This document shows positions 53,038-61,105 of a DNA stretch of 64,000 nucleotides, piece by piece. Each line of letters starts with the position of its first letter. The stretch's first letter is position 1. The notes below the pieces were generated by a model. The model searched no databases, had not been told where the DNA came from, and worked only from the letters and a program-made list of their open reading frames with translations. Position numbers and translations under genes: made by a program. Source of the stretch: JAPOXR01 sp965221815 (GTDB taxonomy: Bacteria; Pseudomonadota; Alphaproteobacteria; Rhodobacterales; Rhodobacteraceae); NCBI GenBank assembly GCA_965221815.1, contig OZ244915.1, forward strand, positions 3,100,001 through 3,164,000. Reading direction: 5' to 3'.

Positions 53038-53556
53038 CTATGCCGGTATCGGGCTGATAAGCGCCTGATAAATCTGTTCAATGGTACGCGCCTCTCGCAG
53101 TTCACCGCGCAAGTCCCTGTTGGAGAGAGCCAGAGCCATGGTCGCGAGAAGCCGGAGATCGGAGCGGTGCGAGTCGCGGGGCCCAAAGAGCGCAAAGACC
53201 AGATCCACCAGTTCTCCGTCGGGTGCCCCCTTGATTGATTGACCCGCTGTCAACTTGACGAATACAGCGAAGAATTCGTGCACCTCATTGATCTCTGCGA
53301 GCGGAAGGAGCAGACCGCCACCGGTTCCGAACGGATATTTCGTGGCCCTTTTCATCAAAGAACGCTGTAATTGTTCTGACGGAATAGGATGGTGGCTCTT
53401 CGCCGCTAAAGGCTGATGAGCGGTAACGGCTGTATCGGCAATGACCGTAAAAAGCGCATCAATATTGTTGAAGGTCTTTTTTTCAATCAGGATGGAATCG
53501 CGGTTGATGACATCCTTGATCGCGGTGATATGCGCCATTGCAAGTCCACCAATCAA
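53038..53556 (-). CDS. ptsN: PtsN-like IIA-Ntr protein lacking the phosphorylated histidine
   Basis: A 172-residue protein of the PTS IIA(Ntr) type, starting at 53556 (ATGA overlap with hpf) or at 53538 (MAHITAIKDVINRDSILIEK, with a GGTGGA site). The body is recognisable: ALFTVIADTA, LVDLVFALFGPRD, LRLLATMALALSNRDLRGEL. The active-site region of PtsN, normally STGIGxGxAIPH, reads FGTGGGLLLPLAEI here, so the phospho-accepting His is replaced by Leu. The protein cannot take phosphate there and may only bind partners. It follows hpf as in other Proteobacteria. Confidence 0.75.
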   Translation of the reverse strand: MIGGLAMAHITAIKDVINRDSILIEKKTFNNIDALFTVIADTAVTAHQPLAAKSHHPIPSEQLQRSLMKRATKYPFGTGGGLLLPLAEINEVHEFFAVFVKLTAGQSIKGAPDGELVDLVFALFGPRDSHRSDLRLLATMALALSNRDLRGELREARTIEQIYQALISPIPA

Positions 53557-54131
53557 TCACTGAACTGGGGATCAATCCACCCGATATTTCCGTCCTCTCG
53601 CTGATGAACGAGATTGAGTCGGCCATGGGCCTGATTGCGGAACAGCAACATGGTTGTTTCGGCAAGTTCCATTTGCATGACGGCCTCGCCAACAGTGAGA
53701 GTTGGGATCCGGGTTTCCATCTCGGCAATGATGACCGGCTGCAAATCCTCACCGCCGTTCTCATCATTCTGTTCCTCAGACGCAGCCAGTATGGAAGACA
53801 TCGCATCGGAATAGGTCACAGGCGACGTGCGTGATCGGTGGTGGTTCTTGAGCCGACGCTTGTACCGGCGCAGTTGCTTTGTCAGCTTGTCGCAAGCCAG
53901 GTCAAACGCCGCACCGGCTTCGCCAGCTGTAGATCGGGCCTGCACTGTCAACCCGGTCGACAGATGGGCCGTGATTTCACATCGTTGACTTTGACCTTCT
54001 GCGGCAAACGTCGCGGCTGCCTCGGTCGGTCGTGCAGCGAATTTGTCCAGCAGTGTGCGCAAACGCTGATCGACATGACGGCGTAACCCATCGCTGACAT
54101 CAATATGTCGTGCGCTGATTTGTATTTCCAT
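53553..54131 (-). CDS. hpf: Ribosome hibernation promoting factor, long form
   Basis: A 192-residue long HPF. The N-terminal domain starts MEIQISARHIDVSDGLRRHV, with ACDKLTKQLRRYKRRLKNHH as its basic helix. After a linker the C-terminal dimerisation domain reads PTLTVGEAVMQMELAETTML and LLFRNQAHGRLNLVHQREDG. It pairs stationary-phase ribosomes into 100S dimers. Located between lptB and ptsN, the usual lpt-(rpoN)-hpf-ptsN order, but no rpoN is present. Confidence 0.93.
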   Translation of the reverse strand: MEIQISARHIDVSDGLRRHVDQRLRTLLDKFAARPTEAAATFAAEGQSQRCEITAHLSTGLTVQARSTAGEAGAAFDLACDKLTKQLRRYKRRLKNHHRSRTSPVTYSDAMSSILAASEEQNDENGGEDLQPVIIAEMETRIPTLTVGEAVMQMELAETTMLLFRNQAHGRLNLVHQREDGNIGWIDPQFSD

Positions 54132-54231
54132 GTCCAGCCCTGGTCCTTCCCGCTCAATCTCTCACTTTTGACACAAGTTTAGGCAAGGCAGCAGCTCTTG
54201 TCACACGTCAACATGCCAAGCCAGAGGGCGG

Positions 54232-54993
54232 TCATTCAACCTCATCGTCAGATCCCAAGTATCCGCGAATGAAATTCTCATTGCCAAGCACCTCAGCAGG
54301 GGTTCCCTCGGCAAGAATAACACCTTCGGAAAGGACATAGACCCGTTCCACAAGGTCCAGGGTCTCTCGCCAGTTATGGTCGGTGATCAGGATCCCGACA
54401 TTCCGATCCCGCAAATGGAAGACCAGGTTGCGGATATCGCGGGCGGCGATTGGGTCAATGCCGGCAAAGGGTTCATCAAAAAGAATGTATTTCGGGTTGG
54501 AAGCGAGGCATCTTGCGATTTCCACGCGGCGGCGCTCGCCGCCTGATAGGGTTCCCGCCTTGCTGTATCGGATTGTTTCAATTGAAAACTCTGAGAGCAG
54601 CTTTTCAAGTTGGGTCTGTCGTGCCATCCGTCCCCGCATGCACAGTTGCAAGACGGCCAGGATATTCTCTTCGACCGTGAGTCCACGGAAGACCGATGCT
54701 TCTTGTGGTAGATAACCGATTCCCAGGCGCGCACGGTGATAAAGCGGCAATTTCGTGATATCGACACCGTCCAGCAAAACGGTCCCGGAATCCGGATTCA
54801 CAAGCCCGACAATGGTGTAGAAACTGCTGGTCTTGCCGGCACCATTTCGCCCCAAAAGCCCCACGATCTCCCGCGGGTTGACGTGCAGACTGACCGAATT
54901 GACAATGACACGGCCTCGGAAAGCCTTGCAGATATTGTTGACGACCAGCCCCTGTTGATTGTGCTCCTGCTGCATTTCGTGATGTGCTGGCAT
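54232..54993 (-). CDS. lptB: LPS export ABC transporter ATPase LptB
   Basis: A 253-residue ATPase that powers lipopolysaccharide transport with LptF/LptG. Walker A is LLGRNGAGKTSSFYTIVGLV, signature LSGGERRRVEIARCL, Walker B KYILFDEPFAGIDPIAARDI, and the LptB-specific LPLYHRARLGIGYLPQEAS. The H-loop reads ITDHNWRETL (usually HNVRETL). Its ATG shares one base with the lptA stop. Confidence 0.95.
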   Translation of the reverse strand: MPAHHEMQQEHNQQGLVVNNICKAFRGRVIVNSVSLHVNPREIVGLLGRNGAGKTSSFYTIVGLVNPDSGTVLLDGVDITKLPLYHRARLGIGYLPQEASVFRGLTVEENILAVLQLCMRGRMARQTQLEKLLSEFSIETIRYSKAGTLSGGERRRVEIARCLASNPKYILFDEPFAGIDPIAARDIRNLVFHLRDRNVGILITDHNWRETLDLVERVYVLSEGVILAEGTPAEVLGNENFIRGYLGSDDEVE

Positions 54994-55487
54994 TATCCGC
55001 CCGGAATCCGGACATCGGCTGCAGTCCCTTCTTCCAGTATTCCCTGACCGGTTTTCAGATCGTAAAAAAAGGCCGGACCGGAGAGTGTAAAGGATGGAGA
55101 TTCGATGCGCACGCCGCCATGCATTTCAATTCGCCCCTCGGGGACAAGATAAACTCCCCATGCACTGGTTGCGACGCTCCCCTCGTTAGTCATACGAACA
55201 TTGCCATCGACACGGATCTCGGCAATGTCACTATCGCCGGAGGCGCTTGTTTTGACGATGGCTTGCTCGCATGTCAGGACAAGATCTGAATGTGTCACTT
55301 TGACACCATCCGTAAATGTGGTGACTCCAGCCTCTCGTTCAAAAACCGCTTTTCCGGCGTTGACCACGACAGGGCCATCCCTGTTTGTCGGGTCAAAAAA
55401 GAGTTCAACTTGAGCCTGGCTGTGACTGGCGACAAGAATTGTGGCCGCGGTCAATAAGATCAGACGCAGAATATCCATGAACCTCAT
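54993..55487 (-). CDS. lptA: LPS transport periplasmic protein LptA
   Basis: From the ATG at 55487 (MRFMDILRLILLTAATILVA, a signal peptide ending near SHSQA) the protein has 164 residues. The OstA/LptA beta-jellyroll core is seen in AGKAVFEREAGVTTFTDGVK, VLTCEQAIVKTSASGDSDIA and GILEEGTAADVRIPGG. The frame is open upstream to 55715 but that part does not look like LptC or a signal peptide, so the later start is chosen. It carries LPS across the periplasm with LptB-FG. lptC is not seen upstream. Confidence 0.85.
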   Translation of the reverse strand: MRFMDILRLILLTAATILVASHSQAQVELFFDPTNRDGPVVVNAGKAVFEREAGVTTFTDGVKVTHSDLVLTCEQAIVKTSASGDSDIAEIRVDGNVRMTNEGSVATSAWGVYLVPEGRIEMHGGVRIESPSFTLSGPAFFYDLKTGQGILEEGTAADVRIPGG

Positions 55488-55742
55488 TCTCGTTTTTTCA
55501 CAGTCAAACATATTCATTTCTATACCACTGCAGGCAGATGGGGAAATCCCGTTTTGTCCTGACCAGTCATTGTCCTCGGATGCACGGTATGGCCGCAGCC
55601 AGCGCGCGGGAGGTGCCCGCACAGGATTTTCCGAATTGCGCCGTTGCAGTGGCCAACAGGGTGACACAGAAACCTGTTTCCGTTGCGCAACTGATTCTCT
55701 AATATTCATCTTCATTTAGACCTCAATTGAAGGACCCATGTC

Positions 55743-56555
55743 ATGTTGAAAATGTTATTCGCCACGCTACTGACAGTTCCGATATTTGTTTCATCGGTGT
55801 TTGCGGATGGTCACTGTGCGGCCGGAAAAACCATGACCGCGGAGAAGCTGACCATCGCTACGGGCAATCCGGCCTATTTTCCATGGGTGTTGAACGACGC
55901 ACCCGAGAGTGGACAAGGGTATGAGGCAGCTGTGGCCTATGCCGTGGCGCGGGAAATGGGTTTTGCCACCGATGATGTGATTTGGGTTCGCACCTCGTTT
56001 GACGAGGCGATCCAACCGGGAACAAAGAATTTTGATTTCAACATCCAGCAATATTCGATCACGTCAGAACGCGATGAGTTTGTTGACTTCTCAGAACCTT
56101 ATTATGCGTCACCGATGGCAGTTCTGGCGGCACCGGGAATCGACGTCGCGCCGACACTCGAAGAGCTGCGTGAACTGAAATGGGGTGCTGTTGGCACGAC
56201 CACCGCGGTCCCAAAACTCAGTGAAGTGATCAAACCCAGCTCTGCCCCGCTTCTCTATGGGGACAATGCCGACATCAATGCAGCCATGATGGCCAACCAG
56301 ATCGATGCGGCTCTGTTTGATTTGCCCACGGCCCTGTTTCTCAGCGCCGTTATGATCGAAGGTTCGACCGTGGTCGGACAGTTCCCCGCCGATCGCGGAG
56401 ACAATCCTGATCTGTTCGGATTGTTGATGGAAGAAGATAGTGCGCTCAAGGACTGCGTCGATGAAGCGCTCGAAAAGTTGACGGCGAGCGGGGAACTTGC
56501 TGCGATTGAGGCGGAATGGCTGCAACAGACGACCGGGGTCCCGTTGATTGACTGA
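55743..56555 (+). CDS. Amino-acid ABC transporter substrate-binding protein
   Basis: A 270-residue binding protein of the polar amino-acid (family 3) type. Signal peptide MLKMLFATLLTVPIFVSSVF, mature start ADGHCAAG. Segments EKLTIATGNPAYFPWVLNDA and FDFNIQQYSITSERDEFVDF are the ligand site of this family. First gene of a three-gene importer operon; its stop overlaps the permease gene. Diverges from the lpt operon. Confidence 0.9.
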   Translation: MLKMLFATLLTVPIFVSSVFADGHCAAGKTMTAEKLTIATGNPAYFPWVLNDAPESGQGYEAAVAYAVAREMGFATDDVIWVRTSFDEAIQPGTKNFDFNIQQYSITSERDEFVDFSEPYYASPMAVLAAPGIDVAPTLEELRELKWGAVGTTTAVPKLSEVIKPSSAPLLYGDNADINAAMMANQIDAALFDLPTALFLSAVMIEGSTVVGQFPADRGDNPDLFGLLMEEDSALKDCVDEALEKLTASGELAAIEAEWLQQTTGVPLID

Positions 56556-57429
56556 TATGGATAAGTCCGCAACAACGGAAGAGATGGCTTCGGGAACGGA
56601 GAAGGCGACGGGTCCGGGCAATACACGCCGACAGATTTATGAAGAACGGCAGCGGCGCCGATCATTGACGATTGCGACTGTCAGTACGGCAGTGGTGGCC
56701 ATCAGTGTCATCATCCTGACACCCATGGCCCCCGGATGGGATCGCGTCCAGACGAGCTTCTTTAACTGGGATATTTTTGTCCGCACTTTCCCTGGCCTGC
56801 TCAACGCCTTTTTGATTGATGTGGCGATTTTTGCTGGATGTGCACCCGCGATTGCGCTCCTCGGGATGGCGATCGCCCTGTCCCGTGATGTACGGAGTGC
56901 CGCCTTGTTTCCACTGCGAATTTTTGGCGCGGCCTTTACCGATATTTTTCGAGGTGTACCGGTCATTCTCACGGTTTATCTTATCGGCTTTGGCATTCCC
57001 GGACTTGGCCTCCCGCGTCCCTGGAATTCACCCTATATCTGGGGATCACTTGCGTTGATTCTGACGTACTCCGCCTATGTTGCAGAGAATTTCCGGGCAG
57101 GCATCGAATCAGTGCATGCAAGCCAGCGTGCCGCTGCCCTGTCACTCGGCCTCAGCGATCATGACAGCCTGCGTTTTGTGATCCTCCCACAAGCCATCCG
57201 GCGCGTAATTCCGGCGCAGATGAACATGTTGATTGCTCTTCAGAAAGATGTTGCCCTGCTTTCATTCATCGGTCCGGTTGAGATTTTCCGACAGGCGGGC
57301 GTCTACAAGTCGCTGCTCGCCAATTTTACTCCCTATATGGGTGCGGCCGCCATCTTTCTCTGCATCACAATTCCTGCCACGCGCTACACTGACCACCTGT
57401 TGGCACGGCAGAATCGTGAGCGCAGTTGA
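56548..57429 (+). CDS. Amino-acid ABC transporter permease
   Basis: A 293-residue permease of the HisM/GlnP type. Transmembrane segments and the EAA loop SQRAAALSLGLSDHDSLRFV are seen in the second half, followed by ILPQAIRRVIPAQMNM. The first 40 residues are cytoplasmic and charged. It overlaps the binding-protein gene by 8 bases. Confidence 0.9.
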   Translation: MTDMDKSATTEEMASGTEKATGPGNTRRQIYEERQRRRSLTIATVSTAVVAISVIILTPMAPGWDRVQTSFFNWDIFVRTFPGLLNAFLIDVAIFAGCAPAIALLGMAIALSRDVRSAALFPLRIFGAAFTDIFRGVPVILTVYLIGFGIPGLGLPRPWNSPYIWGSLALILTYSAYVAENFRAGIESVHASQRAAALSLGLSDHDSLRFVILPQAIRRVIPAQMNMLIALQKDVALLSFIGPVEIFRQAGVYKSLLANFTPYMGAAAIFLCITIPATRYTDHLLARQNRERS

Positions 57430-58160
57430 TGGCAAAACTTGAGCTCCGTAATGTCGTCAAGACGTTTGGTGATGACACGGTTTGCGATGGGGTGAATCTT
57501 GAGGTTGAAACAGGTCAGCTGGTCTGTTTGATCGGGGCATCTGGATCGGGGAAGTCGACATTGCTGCGCTGCATCAACCTGCTTGAATCCATTGACGAGG
57601 GAGAGATTTTCCTCGACGGTGAGGATATTGCGGTCCCCGGTCTTGATCCCAAATATGTGCGCAGGCGGATAGGAATTGTCTTTCAAGCCTATAACCTTTT
57701 TCCCCATATGACTGCAGCGGACAATGTGATGCTGGCACCGCGCCGCGTTTATCGCCGGTCGTGTGACGAATTGCGGGATGAAGTCCGTGAGCTGTTCCAG
57801 CGTTTTGGTCTCGACGGTCATCTGGACCATTACCCGGACCAACTGTCAGGAGGGCAGCAGCAGCGCGTCGCAATTGTTCGTGCCCTGGCGATGAAACCGG
57901 AATTGATGTTGTTTGATGAAATTACATCGGCTCTCGATCCTCAGCTCGTGGGTGAGGTTCTGGATGTTCTGCGGCTGTTGAAGGACAGCGGGATGACGAT
58001 GGTGTTGGCGACCCACGAAATGGCGTTTGCGCGCGAAGCTGCCGACAAAGTCTGTTTTCTTGACGGCAAAAGGATTCTTGAGGAGGCACCGCCAACAATA
58101 TTGTTCTCTGCGCCCCGCCATCCCGCGACACAGGCATTTCTGGCACGGGCGCTGAAATAA
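57429..58160 (+). CDS. Amino-acid ABC transporter ATP-binding protein
   Basis: About 243 residues. Walker A is LIGASGSGKSTLLRCINLLE, the signature LSGGQQQRVAIVRALAM, Walker B LMLFDEITSALDPQLVGEVL, H-loop VLATHEM. Close to GlnQ/HisP. It ends the operon; a long palindrome (GGTCCCAT ... ATGGGACC) follows the stop at about 58172 without a T run. Confidence 0.93.
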   Translation: MAKLELRNVVKTFGDDTVCDGVNLEVETGQLVCLIGASGSGKSTLLRCINLLESIDEGEIFLDGEDIAVPGLDPKYVRRRIGIVFQAYNLFPHMTAADNVMLAPRRVYRRSCDELRDEVRELFQRFGLDGHLDHYPDQLSGGQQQRVAIVRALAMKPELMLFDEITSALDPQLVGEVLDVLRLLKDSGMTMVLATHEMAFAREAADKVCFLDGKRILEEAPPTILFSAPRHPATQAFLARALK

Positions 58161-58299
58161 CGGCGAATGCGGGTCCCATGCGGTGAGATTTGGTGATGGG
58201 ACCGGGAAAAGTGGGTAGTGTCTCACTTTGAAATTTTCTCTTGCCTTTGCCGAGGCAAAGGTGAAATAGGGAGCCATCTCACAACTGGAGGAATTCCCC

Positions 58300-58960
58300 A
58301 TGCAACGTTCCCCCCCCCCCCCCCCCCCTGACACGGCTCACGGCGGCGCTCCCCGCCTGTCTCGCTGCCCTGCTGGCGGCCGCACTGGTCGCCCTGGTTC
58401 TGGCCACGAGTGCGCAGGCGCAGTTGCCGCCACCGCCGCCGCAATGCACCACCAACACCTGCACCCTCCGACTTGCGCCGGTTTCCGGTAACATCGTCGT
58501 GGACGGCTGCGGTGACCACGCCACGCTGGGCCGCTTCAAGGTGATCCTGTCAAGCAGCAACCCCAACGTGACGCGGCAAAGTTTCACGACTGTCAAATTT
58601 CTGAGCACACGTAATACAAACCGCGCCGGTGCCGAGTTCACCGACTGGGAGTGGCGCACGCCGGAAGTGAACAGCAATGCATGGCAGAATGTGCTTGGCG
58701 GGAGAGATTCCCTGACCTTCGCCGGCGGGGCGCTGGGCGAGAACATCGTCGAGGTGCGGCCCAAGGCCGGGGCCCACATCTGGAGCAACCGCAATGCCAA
58801 CAACATCAACCAGGGCCCCGGCGAACTGGTCGTTCAGGTCATCACGCCTGCACGTGGACGGGGGTATACAGCGGCAGGCAGCACCTACTTCCTGTTCATG
58901 GGCGGCAGGGGCTGTGCGCGGGTCGGGCCGGGCGGCGGATTGCTCGGCGGCAACCAGTGA
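58300..58960 (+). CDS. Secreted Cys-containing protein, out of frame at a C19 tract
   Basis: The ATG at 58300 has a perfect ribosome site (GGAGG, 8-base spacing). After four codons a C19 tract shifts the frame, so as written the product stops early (63 codons). With 18 or 21 C the frame reads MQRS, a Pro run, LTRLTAALPACLAALLAAAL and VALVLATSAQA, a signal peptide, and then joins the long frame that contains QCTTNTCTLRLAPVSGNIVV and ends LLGGNQ, about 219 residues. The mature part has paired Cys and a beta-rich sequence; no family recognised. This is the layout of a phase-variable exported protein, here OFF. Confidence 0.7.
58310..58328 (+). repeat. C19 homopolymer tract in the signal-peptide codons
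   Basis: Nineteen consecutive C. Tract length must be a multiple of 3 to join the start codon to the long frame, so 19 is out of frame. Confidence 0.92.
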
Positions 58961-59210
58961 CGCGGCCGGGCCGCACGGTCTATCGCGCGAGACAAGGCCC
59001 GTAGAGCGGCCGGTTCGGGGGTGTCTCGTATCCTCTGCACCCCCAACACAATCGGGCGCTAGACGGGCCTTTTGCGTCAGCCGCTAGAGACGGTGCCGCG
59101 GGGCGGCGCGACGGGCAGGCCGGCATCAGACACCATCCACACGGGGCGGCCTGCGGGTCGCCCGGTTTCGTCATTGCGACGATTTCAAACCGAGACACTA
59201 CCCAATATTC

Positions 59211-59816
59211 GGTAGTGATTCAGTTTGAAATTCGCTTCTCGTAAGTATTGGGTCGCTTGGGTTGGGTTATGCCCGAAAGTGGGTGACGGCGGGAGAGAGG
59301 TGGCATGTCTGGCCGCCCTTCTCCGTATAATGTTATTCCTCAATGGTTAACTTGCACAAATCAAGATCACTATTGATCAAAGAATCTTCACCAAATCCCT
59401 GCCCGGTTGCTGCATAGTTTTGCTCCATGCGAGATTGGTAAAGGGAAGCAATATTAAACGCATCGCGAACAACAATATTCGTATAATTTTCGATTGTACC
59501 TCCGTTTTCTGGATGACCTGCATGCACGGCGGCCTCCAAAAACCATGTCCAGGAAGACATCGTTTTTTGCCACAATTCGTCTCCCATCCGTTCTTGCCCA
59601 AACCACTTACCTATGGCCATGTATAGAGCGGCACAGCGCGTCGCAGTATAGACCGGGTCAGCTTTTGAAATTATATTTTGCAAAGGTTTAAGCTCTTGAC
59701 TGACCGCCGAGAAAGCGGTGAGAATGCTTACTGCCAAAATTGCAACTGTCCTAGCCATACCGATCCAAAGTAAAATGCTTGATCGCGCACGTCAAATTTC
59801 AAACTGACCCACTACC
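59211..59816. mobile_element. Transposase-less cassette 2 with terminal inverted repeats
   Basis: The left end is GGTAGTGATTCAGTTTGAAAT (59211 inward) and the right end read inward from 59816 is GGTAGTGGGTCAGTTTGAAAT, with two differences. The 606-base interior is AT-richer than cassette 1 and holds one small exported-protein gene. It abuts the cut reverse transcriptase gene on the right and is separated from cassette 1 by the 8 bases CAATATTC. Confidence 0.7.
59333..59758 (-). CDS. Small exported protein in cassette 2
   Basis: A 141-residue protein with the signal peptide MARTVAILAVSILTAFSAVS and a helical body, PVYTATRCAALYMAIGKWFG and WTWFLEAAVHAGHPENGGTI. No family recognised. Cys residues at both ends could pair. 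It is the only gene in cassette 2. Confidence 0.6.
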   Translation of the reverse strand: MARTVAILAVSILTAFSAVSQELKPLQNIISKADPVYTATRCAALYMAIGKWFGQERMGDELWQKTMSSWTWFLEAAVHAGHPENGGTIENYTNIVVRDAFNIASLYQSRMEQNYAATGQGFGEDSLINSDLDLCKLTIEE

Positions 59817-60485
59817 GGATCCCTGTGGGATGCCATTGGTTTGCCCCCAGCGCCCGGAACGGATCAGGAAATCAATTTTGTTGCCGAGCAGGTCTTTGTT
59901 GTGCCTCTCTTGCTTTGCTTTGTCCTGCCCATGCAAGGCCCAGGCGATGCTGTGGGTGTAGAGCGAACCGTAGCAGTTGGTGATATCGGTGTGGAGAAGA
60001 TGGCTGTACGTCAACGAATGCTTGAGCGATTCCTGTTCCACCTCCTTCCACCATCCTCGCACTTGTTCCGCCTTGTCACTTTGGGGTCCGGTTGAGATGA
60101 GCGGCCGACTGCAGCACTGTACGACACCGCCTTGGAAACTCCGAAAACGGTCCTTGATCTCTTTCCAGTGGCGGTCATCACACAGCACATTGACGAGTGT
60201 GACATAGATCACGGGATGGATCATTTCCAAGGGCCGCCAGGAAAGTCGCCCGTCTTTGTTAGCAATGATCTCGTAATTGACTCCCTCGATCCTTGCGGCT
60301 TCCCCGAAATTAGCGCTGTCATCGGTCAAGATGTCATCAACGTCATTCAGGATCGGCTCAAAGTTGATATATGAAGGAAAGTCCGCATTGAAATAGCTGC
60401 TACCCTTCATGAAATGGGCCCGTGCAGTCTGGCGGCTGGTCTTAATCAACTCCTGCGCGTTCGGTGTTACTATCTTCCTAGCCAA
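59799..60485 (-). pseudogene. Defence-type reverse transcriptase, truncated at the catalytic core
   Basis: The start is TTG at 60485, because GGAGGGGG lies 5 bases upstream and the protein then begins ARKIVTPNAQELIKTSRQTA; the frame is open further but without a better site. RT motifs: FNADFPSYINFEPILNDVDD near the front, then LLHTDITNCYGSLYTHSIAW (motif A with its Asp) and LLGNKIDFLIRSGRWGQTNG with IPQGS. The sequence type THSI-WALHG and GNKID...GQTNGIP is that of UG/Abi-like RTs of the DRT defence group. Exactly after IPQGS the frame runs into the inverted end of cassette 2 and stops; the motif with the catalytic Asp pair is lost. Confidence 0.8.
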
Positions 60486-60603
60486 TGTGACCCCCTCCGG
60501 ATAATTGCAGGCCGCTACACTTAGGTCAATCAGTGCGTTTTGTCGGGAATTGTGCAAAAATGCACGCATCGGCCCCAATGTCACAGGAAGCGCGCAAACG
60601 AAA

Positions 60604-60672
60604 GGGATGGCGTCGCCATCCCTCCGCATCTAGTTCCCGCCGGGCGGGCAGCGGTCACGGGTCCGACCCGTG
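60604..60672 (-). ncRNA. Cluster of three hairpins upstream of the RT
   Basis: Within 69 bases three perfect stems occur: GGGATGG...CCATCCC (60604-60622), CCCGCC...GGCGGG (60636-60648) and CACGGGT...ACCCGTG (60656-60672). None ends in a T run. They lie 120-190 bases upstream of the RT start, where retrons and some DRT systems encode their structured RNA. They could also be part of a terminator region of the mazF-like gene. Tentative. Confidence 0.3.
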
Positions 60673-60712
60673 CCGTCGATGCGGCAGTTCTACAGCATAG
60701 GGAATGCGCTTG

Positions 60713-61105
60713 TCAACTGTCCGGTCGTGGCAACTCCCGATGGACCCGTGTCACGATCTGCTTGAAGTCATCGGGGGGCAGTCTCGGCACGGCGCGACCG
60801 GGCATGTGAAGCCGACTGACCGCCACTGTCGTCAGGTAATCGCAAATCACCCAGGCGCGCTGCCCGTCCAGCGGCGAGGTCACAGGGACGGCCTGCGCAT
60901 TATCGGGCTGCGATTTCGTCGTGAAGGGCAACACCATCACCTTGCCATACAGAGTCGATCGTTTCGAAAAAATCAATACAGGCCGCCGTTTCCAGAATTC
61001 CGGCAGCTGCGCATCGTCCGGGAAATCACACCAATAGACCTGACGAATGCGCGGGGCGGACCGGATCCGGGGCGACACCCGCGGCGGTCGTGGGTCGTCA
61101 GCCAT
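60713..61105 (-). CDS. MazF/PemK-like growth inhibitor
   Basis: From the Met at 61105 (MADDPRPPRVSPRIRSAPRI) the protein has 130 residues. The SH3-like barrel of MazF/PemK is seen in RQVYWCDFPDDAQLPEFWKR and RPVLIFSKRSTLYGKVMVLP (RPVLV-like motif). The start overlaps the stop of the XRE gene by 8 bases. Probably an mRNA interferase toxin whose partner is the XRE protein. Confidence 0.75.
   Translation of the reverse strand: MADDPRPPRVSPRIRSAPRIRQVYWCDFPDDAQLPEFWKRRPVLIFSKRSTLYGKVMVLPFTTKSQPDNAQAVPVTSPLDGQRAWVICDYLTTVAVSRLHMPGRAVPRLPPDDFKQIVTRVHRELPRPDS

Larger units (their letters stand above)
58214..59202. mobile_element. Transposase-less cassette 1 with terminal inverted repeats
   Basis: The left end at 58214 reads GGTAGTGTCTCACTTTGAAAT, and the right end read inward from 59202 is GGTAGTGTCTCGGTTTGAAAT, two differences in 21. 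The 989-base interior is GC-rich and contains one secreted-protein gene but no transposase. A second cassette with nearly the same ends begins 8 bases later. It could be a mobile insertion cassette driven by a transposase elsewhere; the GG start and the 8-base gap are compatible with IS1595-type ends but I cannot prove this. Confidence 0.7.

Noticed and set aside
58165..58200. Hairpin after the amino-acid ABC operon as a terminator
   Set aside because: Arms GGTCCCAT/ATGGGACC are good but the loop is long and no T run follows.
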